From the NCBI GenBank assembly GCA_949358305.1, contig OX442318.1:6992501-7056500 (forward strand): 64,000 bases of DNA, given 5' to 3'. This stretch comes from Strigamia acuminata (lineage: Eukaryota; Arthropoda; Chilopoda; Geophilomorpha; Linotaeniidae). The notes under the pieces are model-generated. The model did no database searches. It saw only the letters and a program-made list of their open reading frames with translations, and was not told the origin of the DNA. The first letter of the stretch is position 1, and each line of letters begins with the position of its first letter. The translations under genes were made by a program, and so were the position numbers. Of the stretch, positions 22,212 to 36,623 are shown one piece after another.

Positions 22212-23083
22212 ATGACTGTAGTTAAAATCTGCATGTTTTGCATTTGTATTTTCTTCGTTACTTCGTCCGCTTCCATAATTAGAAGGTCGCCCAAGAAGGA
22301 ACAACCAGATGACTCCCAGAGTTTGGACTCGATTGACCGCAGTGACGCAATCAAGCAAACCAACTCAGAAGCAATGACTGAAAGAATAAATTTATCCCTC
22401 CTTTTAATTTATTAGGAGATGCAATTCGTGGTGTTACTAACCTACCATTCAAACTAGTTGAAACCGTTTATCACTTATTTGGATTTGGACGCAATACCGA
22501 AAATGGACAAGAAGAAAATGAACACACAACAGAAAAGAGTGAAACCACAAAACACAAACACACCACAGCAAAGAAAAATTCTGGAGATGATGAGCCCACA
22601 ACAGAAAAAGGAAAATCTGGAGATGATGAATCCACAACAGAAAAAGGAAAATCTGGAGCTGATGAATCCACAACAGAAAAAGGAAAATCTGGAGCTGATG
22701 AATCCACAACAGAAAAAGGAAAATCTGGAGCTGATGAATCCACAACAGAAAAAGGAAAATCTGGAGCTGATGAATCCACAACAGAAAAAGGAAAATCTGG
22801 AGCTGATGAATCCACAACAGAAAAAGGAAAATCTGGAGCTGATGAATCCACAACAGAAAAAGGAAAATCTGGAGCTGATGAATCCACAACAGAAAAAGGA
22901 AAATCTGGAGCTGATGAATCCACAACAGAAAAAGGAAAATCTGGAGCTGATGAATCCACAACAGAAAAAGGAAAATCTGGAGCTGATGAATCCACTGCAG
23001 CCACCATTGCACCCGCTGCAGCAACTGCACCAACCGCAGCCACTGCAGCAACTGCAGCAACTGCAGCAACCCCGGCAACTTAA
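22212..23083 (+). pseudogene. Secreted-family gene 5, frameshifted in the amphipathic module
   Basis: The signal peptide and RRSPKKEQ segment are intact for 60 residues. Compared with gene 4, a net 10-bp deletion near 22400 (between ATTTATCCCTC and AGGAGATGC) shifts the frame, and the ATG frame stops at 22415. In the shifted frame the family continues: GDAIRGVTNLPFKL, FGFGRNTEN, then about eleven 36-bp repeats encoding GKSGADESTTEK (22600-22992), and an end rich in AAT, APT and PAT before TAA at 23083. The conserved repeat frame suggests the break is recent. Alternatives are an assembly error or a small intron, because the deletion leaves CTCCTTTTAATTTATTAG, which looks like an acceptor. Confidence 0.65.
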
Positions 23084-23300
23084 GTGGAGGCATACAGAAA
23101 CTACAGCACTTATTTAAACACTAAGCTTAGGCCCATTCATAAAGTCATTTAAACCTAAATGTAAAATTTAAGATGTATTGATCAGTGCTATTGCAAGTAT
23201 ACAGAAAAATGTTAATGTGAAACCTCCCGCCTATAAAAACTAAACAATAATTTTTGTATCGATATTACAAAAAATACTGTGTTGGACCTAAATTTAAATA

Positions 23301-23868
23301 CAGTCGAAACTTTTTATAACGAATCGCAAGGGACCGGAAAATCGATTCGTTATAACGAGAGTTCGTTAAAACGAATTAGATAAAAAAAATTAAATTTTAT
23401 CCTAAACAATATTATTTATTCATAGACATGCAAGTTTCATGTCAATTTTTTCCCAATTCTTTAAAATTGTTAAAAATTGTAGAACAGGGCAAATTAAACT
23501 CATCTGCTACAATTGGTGGCTTCTTGCCATTGTCAATGGCATTAAAAATGTTCAAGTTGTTCTCAATAAAAATTGCCATTTGTTTGGCAGCCATTTTAAA
23601 ACAGGAAAATTTTGATTTTCCTGTGCTCATGGGCATCGGATGTTGTGAGTCATGTGATCAGTTTTGAAAATTCGTTATAACGAGAGCTTATGGGTATTAC
23701 AGTGTACCTGAAAACTTGTATGTTATAACGAATAATTCGTTATATCGAAATTCGTTATAACGAAAATATTTAACATGGTGTTCTATGGCTGGCCAACCAA
23801 GTCATTTTCAACAATTCGTTATAGGGATAATTCGTTATATCGCGATTCGTTATAAAGAGTTTCGACTG
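23301..23868. mobile_element. Short Tigger/pogo-like element
   Basis: Inverted ends CAGTCGAAACTTTTTATAAC and GTTATAAAGAGTTTCGACTG, flanked by TA (23299-23300, 23869-23870). A minus-strand remnant (23442-23594) reads NNLNIFNAIDNGKKPPIVAD and EFNLPCSTIFNNFKE, again the CENP-B-type helix-turn-helix. It is inverted relative to the copy at 17644-20136 and lacks its nested insertions. Confidence 0.8.
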
Positions 23869-23870
23869 TA

Positions 23871-25275
23871 CGACGTTGGATAATGAATAAAATTAAATAC
23901 CGTAATATTGCACATTTACGAAAATTGTTTGGTTTTCTTTTGTTTTATTTAGGTTTTGAATTGAATTTTGAATTTACTCTATTTCTGAAATTTGTCAACA
24001 GGGTTTGTAATTGTATCATCATCTGTGTTATAATATGTTAATTTGACTTACAGTTTGCGTTTCTTGCGATGTGCAAAAACACACATCAACGGCATTCGTT
24101 CAATCTGAAAATTAAAATTAAAATTAAAAATATGTGAGATTTTAAGATATGGCGAGTGAGACAACGAGAAAATCGAGAAAATCCACTAAAGCGAGAAGCT
24201 AGGAAACGAGAAAATAGTCTTATCGTCTCGCCACCTTCAATTTTCACCGTCTAATGTTAAAAACAAAACAGATCCGCGTGTCTTTTTCATTTATTACTGT
24301 TTACCTAATTATAATGAGGCCGATGTTTTCGGATTACTACATTAAATACAGGAAATGCTTACAGCCGCCATGTTCTCTAATCGTGCTGTCTGCTTTATTC
24401 ATTCAGTTTCCATTATTTCCCGCAAAAGCGGCGTCAAATTTTCGCTCGTATTTACCATTTTTGTTTTATTATTTCAGCAGGGTAAATTGAATTTTGTTTT
24501 CCATCAATTTTGTTTCTCCATCAAAGTTTATTTACGGTCCTGTCATTAAATTAAATTTCCTGCCTGAATTGCTATCTAAGTACGAATAACTGCCACCCGA
24601 TGGCGCCGTTAAACCTTGATTTTCGTGTACTAAATATCACAGAACTGTACTTTCTATATTTTGTTTATATTGAAAAAAGCTGTTAACGATAAAATAATAC
24701 GAAAATAAAACAAACTTTGAACCTATACCAAAACAAAACGATAAAAATCCCCTCACACAACCGAAACCGAACTCCAAATTAACCCAAAGCATCACGGGTA
24801 ACCCGGACAGACTAATCGAGCAGAAAAACTGAAAACAGATGACCACAAAATTGACCAGGGAGATATATAAAGAATGAGGTAGATCCATTCCCCGTCCTTA
24901 TCTCCGCACATCGAAACTATACCTCCTCCCAAAACCACGACTAATCCCCCGTATGCCACCATTTCCTTCAATAGTTAATTTCTTTCTTTTCTCCATTTTG
25001 CCAATCCGATCCAAGTGGACGAAATAAGTGAAAAATGGCGGCCGTCGCAAACAAATTACTTGCCAACATTTTCCCATAACAAACATCACAAACCGGTGCA
25101 GAATAAACGAACGAGCAACCACAAACCCGCACAATCAATCGATCTACGTCGGAATTTGAACAAACTAAATTTAGCTTCGTTTCGAACACGATAACACGAC
25201 ACACGCAGTAAGCGATTAAAGGTGACGTTAACCTAGACACTTAAAACTGAAATTTATCTCAAAAAAACTTTCAGA
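23871..25275 (+). other. 3' flank of gene 5, then DCAF8 5' region
   Basis: 23880-24260 is the conserved downstream unit of the secreted family, marking the right end of that array near 24310. Beyond it the sequence is single-copy in this window. An acceptor-like CTTTCAG ends at 25274, one base before the DCAF8 ATG, so a 5' UTR intron is possible. No separate gene recognised. Confidence 0.45.
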
Positions 25276-29661
<4,386 letters not shown>

Positions 29662-30354
29662 ACGTCAACTCGATCATCAAAACACCTCAAACCTGGTGTT
29701 TTTATTCTTTTTCGTTTTTGTTTTTGTTTTTTTTTTTTGTTTTAAATATTTGATTTTCGAATTTTTTCCTTCAAATTACTCTAACTTTACTAGTCAGATT
29801 GTATTGAGGACAATTTTGACACTTCTTAACCTCTAGTAAGCCGTTCCTGGTGGCTAATATTGTCAAATTTTATATCAAAAGGACGGAACAAATAAATATT
29901 CTTTACAAATTTAACGGATTGTTAAATTAAAAAATTGTCAAACGAAAAATTGTTTTGATTTCTCCCACCCGGGGGAGCGGCGTCGTGATAAAAGCTGTGC
30001 GACTCTACCATGCGTACCGGTATATAAATTCTAATAATGCGGTTGAATAGGAAGCTGATGACGGTTGTGTCCTTAAATTTGACTCGGAAAGTCAGCTTCA
30101 AAGTTATCCATTTTGTATTTCTTTAAAACTGGTGAAAATACAGCAAAATCCCCAAATACAAAATGCTCATTTTGAAGATGGTCTTCCGAAACTCCACAGA
30201 CAAACACGTTCTGGGCTGTGCGTGCCATCGAGGTAAAAAGCGTGCGCCGATATAAAATGACACAGTATTAACAGTTAGTGATGTTTATTTCGTTTTACAA
30301 GAAAAGGTTTTTTAACTTTTTCAGGTTTTAAAAATTTGGTGCCACTTCTTTTGT
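29662..30354. other. DCAF8 3' UTR and junction with the duplicated peptide-gene segment
   Basis: 29662-29910 is 3' UTR. From about 30205 (CGTTCTGGGCTGTGCGTGCC) the sequence matches 53215 onward. This marks the left boundary of the segmental duplication that carries peptide genes B and D. Confidence 0.55.
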
Positions 30355-33300
30355 TCATCCCAGAAGTCTTTTGTCTGTAGTAGCCGGTGGCTGCACACTC
30401 CTGTAATGCAAATAAAGTGAAAATTATCGATTTGTTATCTGAACACCATGTCAATAGTCCTAAACAATGCTTTTATTTGTTAGTTAATACAAGGATCAAC
30501 TCTTTTCATACTTTTCTTTTCCCTGCCTCTCAAAACTATATCTACTTTTAATCAATTTTGCGTCTGAATTTGAAAAACTTCACTGGTCCTGATCGACACC
30601 ATTTGAAAATCTCTCAAATATTTCTTAAATATTACATTTTTTAAATATCGTCTTACATTTTATCTCCCTTTTTCGCTCCATCACCAGGTTCATTTCTGTA
30701 AGGGGCCATCCATAAATTACGTAACGCCTTAAAAGGGGGGAGGGGGTTTCAAATTTTGTTACGGGTTGTCAGTTGTCACGACGGGGAAGGGGGGGGGGGG
30801 GGGATTCGCAATAGTGATACGTAACATTATTGAAATATTGAACATTGAAAAACGCGAGATTTTTAAAACGTCATTTTTAAATTAAAATTGAAAATTACTG
30901 AATTTGAAACAAAATTTGCGGGGGGGGGGGAGGGGCTGGTTGGTTTTGTTACGTAATTTCCTAGGGGGGGTTGCGCGGATTTGTTACGACCTTGTTACAG
31001 GGGGGGGGGGGTCTAAAAATGCAAAAATTTGCGTTACGTAATTTATGGATGACCCCTAATGCAAATAAAGTGAAAATTATTTGTTATTTGAATGACAAAC
31101 ATTGCAAAATGAGAGCAAATGGCTTGAAATGACACAACCAACTCGATATTTTTCTTATTATCCCTTGACCCTCAAAACTACTAACATTTTGGATCAAACG
31201 AAACAACTTCGGCATTTTTCTTTCACACGTTAAGACTGGTTTACCGTAATACAACGTACTTTTGGTCACCACCCGATTGCCCTCCGTCAGCAGCTTCACA
31301 TGTCAGTAAAAAACACGCCAGGCAGACCGCGATGAATGCGATTTTTAAAGCGATATTCTTCATATTCTGCAACAGAAGAAATAAAGTACCATAAAATAAT
31401 GTAAACTATTACTAGCTGACTCCAAATAAACAAAATGGCGGACCCGCTGGTCCGCGACGCACACACTAGCTTGTTAAATTCAAAGTGACTTTATTAACAA
31501 AACAAACTGATTAAATATGAGACTGGTCAGCCCTGATTGGCTGACCACAAGGAACAGCCCCCAATTGGCTGTCTACCCCCAAAACGTCTATCGGACATAT
31601 TCGCGTATGTCCGCCCGCCCCCTGGCGATCGTTATCGCCCGTCGAAACCCGAAAAACTCCACACTCGGTCATCCGACTAAACGTCGGCGTCCTCGCCGAC
31701 GCCTTGTCCTCTGCTCCCGACATTGCGTCGTCTTTGAACCTCCATTTCCTCATCCGATCACTTGATTTGAGTCTCGTACGCCGATTTCGATTTGTCTTGT
31801 TTCCAACTCTTTGCCTGCGCTTTTTCTCACCGCTCGTTTTATTCTCGTGGCTCGTTTTCCGATCCTCTACGCCTCTCGTGGGTCGAATCAACGCCACCTC
31901 CTTCTCTTCCGCTCGCGTCCCCGTTGCACCGCCGCTCGTTATTCTAATTTTCCGTCGTTTTCCGTTCCTTCGTCGTTGGTTTTCCATCCCTCCATCGCCG
32001 TTTGATCCCGCCATTCCTAGGCCTACGTTAATTTCATCCGGACTCGTCTCACTCGCTTCAGATCTCAAGTCGATTCCATCTAAATTCACGCCTAATTCAT
32101 CCGTCTTTGCATTTAGATTCGATTTAAATGTTTCGGCATTTGTCCCGTCTTCTTCGGCTCGGAAATCGCGTCTATCTCCGCCGCCCTCGAACGTCGCGTA
32201 TCGTGCTTCTCTGCCCGGCAGGAGCCCGTCCAACGCGTTGTTTCCGTCAAATTCCACTGGCTGCGCATCCAATTCTTCCGATCTTGCATCGTCTGGACTC
32301 GTCTCGATTGCGTCTTCGTCGTGAATTATCGCCAACACGATCCCCGTTTCTTCCGCTGTCACCGACTTGCCCGAGTTGATTTCTTCGGCAGCTACTCGTG
32401 CTTTCGTGTCGACCTCGTTCATCGCGATTTCCCTCGGTCCGTCGTTGATTCCTGTTACCGGCTTCGCCGCAATTTCATCTTCGCTTTGAGCCGTCTCCTC
32501 TTCATCGCTTTCGTCATCTTCTTCGTCGTTTATGTCCTCTTCTGCGACTCCTAGCTCTATAATTACGGCTTGTCGCAACGCGATAATCATATTGCGCTTT
32601 CGTTTCGACAGCGCAATATTCCGCCCAACCAACAGTGGCTTGATATCTTCGATTCTTAACTTGTCCCACTCAGCCTCAGTTGGAAATTCTCTACGTCTGA
32701 TCTTTGCTAAAACTGCCTTTGATGCGGCCCTCTTTTCGTTCGTAATCTTCGTAACACGTGGCAACTTCGTCGTGTTCTTCACTTCTTTCGTCTTTTTTTC
32801 CAACGACTGGTTCCATATCGCCGTAAATTCTGCTGTTAATCGCGCCGCTTCTTCTTCAATCTTCATCCATCTAGATGTTGGAATTTCTTCGCGTAGGAAT
32901 TTTTCTAAAATCGCTTTTGTTCCGGCCATCGCAATTCGGCTAACCTTCGTAACACGTGTTGTTCCAGCGAATCGACTCTCGTTTCCCGAACCGTCCACGC
33001 GCTATTTGCTACCCCGAACTCCGCTTCCGTTGCCAAAAACAATCGTCGCTTTTTCTACTTCTTCTACTTTTCGTCTACTTTCGTCTACTTTTTCGTCTAC
33101 TTCTCGTCCCGTAGCTCGGCTAACCCTCGTAACGCGTGGTGTTCCAGCGAATCGTCTCTTCTATTCCCGAACCGGCCACGTAGTTAATTGTTAACCCGAA
33201 TTTCGTCTGCTTATTCATCTACTTTATCGTCGCTTAAGATCCATCTATCCCACTTCTGATGTAAACTATTACTAGCTGACTCCAAATAAACAAAATGGCG

Positions 33301-33640
33301 GACCCGCTGGTCCGCGACGCACACACTAGCTTGTTAAATTCAAAGTGACTTTATTAACAAAACAAACTGATTAAATATGAGACTGGTCAGCCCTGATTGG
33401 CTGACCACAAGGAACAGCCCCCAATTGGCTGTCTACCCCCAAAACGTCTATCGGACATATTCGCGTATGTCCGCCCGCCCCCTGGCGATCGTTATCGCCC
33501 GTCGAAACCCGAAAAACTCCACAATAAAGTGAAACTAAATATTACTATTGATGCTTACCAAAGTTTTTCCTACAGTTGCACAGATGATGAATCTTCAAAG
33601 TGGAGTTGTGAATGACAACTTTTGACTACTGGTATTTATA
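30355..33640 (-). CDS. Peptide gene copy B: small secreted peptide, three coding exons
   Basis: Read on the minus strand: TATAAATA (33640-33633); 5' UTR exon ending 33559; intron 33558-31367; coding exons 31363-31260, 30695-30657 and 30400-30355. The 62-aa product has a signal peptide (MKNI...FLLTCEA, about 24 residues) and a short hydrophilic mature part (ADGGQSGGDQ, KNEPGDGAKKGDK, then MSVQPPATTDKRLLG). Donors GTAAGCAT, GTACGT and GTAAGA and acceptors TTGCAG and TTACAG fit the splice rules, and phases agree with paralogue C. The first intron contains a 2.1-kb LTR element and the second a MITE at its acceptor. The peptide has no cysteines in its mature part. A defence or signalling peptide is a guess. 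Confidence 0.6.
30702..31056. mobile_element. MITE with TAA duplication at a splice acceptor of copy B
   Basis: Ends GGGGCCATCCATAAATTACG and CGTAATTTATGGATGACCCC, flanked by TAA (30699-30701 and 31057-31059). A 3-bp TAA/TTA duplication fits PIF/Harbinger elements. Copy C lacks it (empty site near 37009). On the minus strand the gene's acceptor reads GCATTA-element-TTACAG, so the AG and exon are kept but the upstream pyrimidine and branch region is now MITE DNA. Interior has long G runs. Confidence 0.8.
31511..32929 (-). CDS. Gag-like ORF of the non-autonomous LTR element
   Basis: 472 aa from the first ATG (MAGTKAILEKFLREE); the frame is open for 23 more codons upstream. The N-terminal 130 residues are basic/helical, with an internal repeat (AILEKFLREEIPT and AVLAKIRRREFPT). 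A Glu/Asp-rich middle (NDEEDDESDEEETAQSEDE) follows, then a basic Arg/Lys-rich region. The frame ends inside the downstream LTR. No zinc knuckle or enzyme motif was seen. A packaged structural protein relying on another element's enzymes is the family-level expectation. Confidence 0.6.
   Translation of the reverse strand: MAGTKAILEKFLREEIPTSRWMKIEEEAARLTAEFTAIWNQSLEKKTKEVKNTTKLPRVTKITNEKRAASKAVLAKIRRREFPTEAEWDKLRIEDIKPLLVGRNIALSKRKRNMIIALRQAVIIELGVAEEDINDEEDDESDEEETAQSEDEIAAKPVTGINDGPREIAMNEVDTKARVAAEEINSGKSVTAEETGIVLAIIHDEDAIETSPDDARSEELDAQPVEFDGNNALDGLLPGREARYATFEGGGDRRDFRAEEDGTNAETFKSNLNAKTDELGVNLDGIDLRSEASETSPDEINVGLGMAGSNGDGGMENQRRRNGKRRKIRITSGGATGTRAEEKEVALIRPTRGVEDRKTSHENKTSGEKKRRQRVGNKTNRNRRTRLKSSDRMRKWRFKDDAMSGAEDKASARTPTFSRMTECGVFRVSTGDNDRQGAGGHTRICPIDVLGVDSQLGAVPCGQPIRADQSHI
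33260..33523 (-). repeat. LTR of the gag-only element (5' LTR for the minus-strand element)
   Basis: 264 bp, matching 31400-31663. Immediately to its right the interrupted intron of copy B resumes with ATAAAGTGAAACTAAATA, as in copies A, C and D. Confidence 0.85.
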
Positions 33641-33779
33641 GTTTGATATTTTAATTGCTTAGCTTTGACTTATAGAATAAATAAAACGTAATTCCAATCA
33701 AGCTTTAATGACAGAAGAATAAAACTAATTAAGTGCGCACAATTTATGATTTTCGCAAACATGAAATTTTAATGGTCAT

Positions 33780-34689
33780 TAAGCTTGTACGCGGATCGGA
33801 TGCGTGCGGATCCACGGGTAATCCGCATCCGATCCGAATCTCGCGGATTTTCGGAAAGACAATCCGATCCGATCCGTGCGGATGAACCGCACAATCCGGA
33901 TCAATCTCCGTCTAATCCGATCCGATCCGCGGATCCGCGGATTGGGTTGCGGATTTCTTCGTTTTTAATAAAAACGAAGAAAAAACTGCTAAAATTACTG
34001 ATACTGAATGATCGTGATCGTGAATTCGTGATTCGTGAAGAAAACGTCTCACATTTTCTTCGTTTTGATTCAAAAACGAAGAAAATGTGAAACGTTTTCT
34101 TCACGAATCACGAATTCACGATCACGATCATTCATTCGAGATCGAGTTTGCGGCGATTTGGGCAGAAGGAATCTTGGACACACGACACGACACGACACAC
34201 GATTGTAAAAAAAAAGGAACACTCTACCGAATTGGATATGGATAGGTTGGTTCAATAATTTTTAAAACAACAATTTCAAAACTTTGGAAAACGAATTAAT
34301 TGCCCAGCGCCAGCGAGTCAGCGACAGCGACCCAGCGTGCAAATGCAAATATTACAAATGCTGCAGTGCCTAGTATCCATCCTTCAACCCATCCACTTCA
34401 ATCCGCTTCAAACACGTCCGATTCATGACAAATTGCGCCGAAATCGCCCAGAAAATCATTTCGCAGCCACATTTAGGCTTAGCGCACGCACGCACGACAC
34501 GATGGTGCGGATGGTTCGGATCAATCCGCGGATGAACGGATTTCCATCCGCGGATTTAGCGTGCGGATTGAGCGTCCATCCGATCCGCAATTAAAATGGC
34601 GGTCGGATGGTTTGCTCTGATCCGCATCCGTATCCGATCCGATCCGATCCGCGGATATGCGGATCAGATCCGATCCGCGTACAAGCTTA
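33780..34689. mobile_element. Foldback/hAT-like MITE, copy 1
   Basis: Begins TAAGCTTGTACGCGGATC and ends GATCCGCGTACAAGCTTA. Both ends are packed with GGATCGGAT / ATCCGATCC sub-terminal repeats. A second internal palindrome (about 34010-34135, GAAGAAAACGTCTCACATTT and its complement) lies inside. It is about 99% identical, inverted, to 34791-35700. No matching target duplication was found at its own flanks. Confidence 0.7.
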
Positions 34690-34790
34690 CTTTTAAAGCC
34701 GTAAGATATTGTTCAACCGACTCATTTTTCTTTCCCGTTCTTAGCCCAACCGCTGGCGACAGACGTGTGGCTGCGCAACTGGTTCGAGAT
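34690..34790 (-). pseudogene. Gag fragment (downstream part) between the two foldback MITEs
   Basis: On the minus strand one frame reads GLRTGKKNESVEQYLTALK, typical of gag proteins of Mag-like gypsy elements (a KNESVEQYL-AL motif). It continues the fragment at 35701-35945 once the intervening MITE is removed, with one frameshift. Confidence 0.6.
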
Positions 34791-35700
34791 TAAGCTTGTA
34801 CGCGGATCGGATCTGATCCGCATATCCGCGGATCGGATCGGATCGGATGCGGATGCGAATCAGAGCAAACCATCCGACCGCCATTTTAATTGCGGATCGG
34901 ATGGACGCTCAATCCGCACGCTAAATCCGCGGATGGAAATCCGTTCATCCGCGGATTGATCCGAACCATCCGCACCATCGTGTCGTGCGTGCGTGCGCTA
35001 AGCCTAAATGTGGCTGCGAAATGATTTTCTGGGCGATTTCGGCGCAATTTGTCATGAATCGGACGTGTTTGAAGCGGATTGAAGTGGATGGGTTGAAGGA
35101 TGGATACTAGGCACTGCAGCATTTGTAATATTTGCATTTGCACGCTGGGTTGCTGTCGCTGACTCGCTGGCGCTGGGCAATTAATTCGTTTTCCAAAGTT
35201 TTGAAATTGTTGTTTTAAAAATTATTGAACCAACCTATCCATATCCAATTCGGTAGAGTGTTCCTTTTTTTTTACAATCGTGTGTCGTGTCGTGTCGTGT
35301 GTCCAAGATTCCTTCTGCCCAAATCGCCGCAAACTCGATCTCGAATGAATGATCGTGATCGTGAATTTGTGATTCGTGAAGAAAACGTTTCACATTTTCT
35401 TCGTTTTTGAATCAAAACGAAGAAAATGTGAGACGTTTTCTTCACGAATCACGAATTCACGATCACGATCATTCAGTATCAGTAATTTTAGCAGTTTTTT
35501 CTTCGTTTTTATTAAAAACGAAGAAATCCGCAACCCAATCCGCGGATCCGCGGATCGGATCGGATTAGACGGAGATTGATCCGGATTGTGCGGTTCATCC
35601 GCACGGATCGGATCGGATTGTCTTTCCGAAAATCCGCGAGATTCGGATCGGATGCGGATTACCCGTGGATCCGCACGCATCCGATCCGCGTACAAGCTTA
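34791..35700. mobile_element. Foldback/hAT-like MITE, copy 2, with 8-bp target duplication
   Basis: Inverted copy of 33780-34689. It is flanked on both sides by TTCGAGAT (34783-34790 and 35701-35708), an 8-bp duplication as made by hAT transposases. The insertion splits a gag fragment, which rejoins in sense when the element and one TTCGAGAT are removed. Confidence 0.8.
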
Positions 35701-35945
35701 TTCGAGATGAAACCGCATCAGCTCGAGGATCTCTGCAAAAGTCTTACCAGGAAGCTTCGCTGGATGGACCGCCTTCGCCTTCTGTAATTCCGCATAGGCC
35801 TTTGGGCCCATCAATGATAGTAACAAGGACTTCTGCTTTGCGTCCGGGATATCGTTGAGAGTCTGGAATTCAACCACATGTTCCAAATGTCTGTCCCGTC
35901 AAACGGGCCTGGATGGCCCAAAATCATTTGGTTGCGGTTGAAGTT
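35701..35945 (-). pseudogene. Gag fragment of a Mag-like gypsy element (upstream part)
   Basis: The minus strand encodes HVVEFQTLNDIPDAKQKSLL, SLMGPKAYAELQ and KTFAEILELMRFHLE. These match the start of gag in Mag/K02A2.6-like elements (a DD-KK-A-LLS-GPKAY pattern and TFAE segment). Upstream an in-frame stop follows MKLQLQPQPNDFGPSRPV. It is a relic with no pol nearby. Confidence 0.7.
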
Positions 35946-36623
35946 GAAGTTTCATGTTATATATAACCTTATACGTGGCACGTGATTACCGAAACTAGAA
36001 TTATCTTGTTAGCATGGGGCCGCACATCTAGCGCGACACAATTTACTGTGACAACAATGTACCGCCACAAGCCGGCTCAAAAAAAAGGTTTTTTTATCAA
36101 AAAACCAGTAAGGTTCTAAAATATACATACAAGTAGTTCCAGTTTCCAAACTCACGGTAGATTCGTGTCGTGGTAGATTTTTTTCGCGCTAGATTTTTTC
36201 GCGCTAGATGACACGCTCCGTTAGAATAAAAAAAGAAAATTCTTGATTTTAAATGTTTTAATACAATGCTGCAACTTTATTATTGGAAATTTAAATGAAT
36301 TCAAAGCAGAAACAATTAGATAAACCGTAACATGTGCTCCGCACGTAAATGAAGCGGAGAATTTAAAATGGCGGCGAAAGAGGTCATTGATGATCCAAAT
36401 TTTTGGTCAGTGACGTAAATAATGGAAAACTACCGGATTGGCTACGCTATTTTCAGAAATAGTGTAAGCTCCGGTGGAGTTATAGTTTTCCACTATACTT
36501 ATAGGCATAACGGGGTTTTTATAAGGAAAAAGTACCGCAAACGGTGTAGTGATCTTTATTTCGTTTTACAAGAAAATGTTTTTTTAGATTTTCAGGTTTT
36601 AAAAATTTATTGTTTAGCCGACG
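35946..36623. other. Repeat-derived intergenic DNA
   Basis: No gene. 36020-36220 contains AGCGCGACA, AGCCGGCTC and repeated CGCGCTAGATTTTTT words related to the element at 15824-16113. A plus-strand frame at 36422-36823 overlaps peptide gene C antisense and is not conserved in B or D. Confidence 0.4.

Larger units (their letters stand above)
31400..33523 (-). mobile_element. Gag-only, non-autonomous LTR retrotransposon
   Basis: Two 264-bp direct repeats (31400-31663, 33260-33523) look identical. They begin TGTAAACTATTACTAGC, end CTCCACA, and are flanked by ATAA (31396-31399, 33524-33527). The only long frame is on the minus strand and there is no reverse transcriptase or integrase. The sequence next to the right LTR on the minus strand, TCAGAAGTGGGATAG, is the probable primer-binding region, but its tRNA is not identified. 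It lies in intron 1 of peptide gene B. Confidence 0.85.

Noticed and set aside
30780-31015. Long G runs as a functional G-quadruplex
   Set aside because: They are part of the MITE interior, recur in its other copies at differing lengths, and no regulatory context is seen.
31704-33194. Several plus-strand frames rich in Ser/Phe/Arg
   Set aside because: They are antisense to the gag-like ORF of the LTR element on the minus strand.
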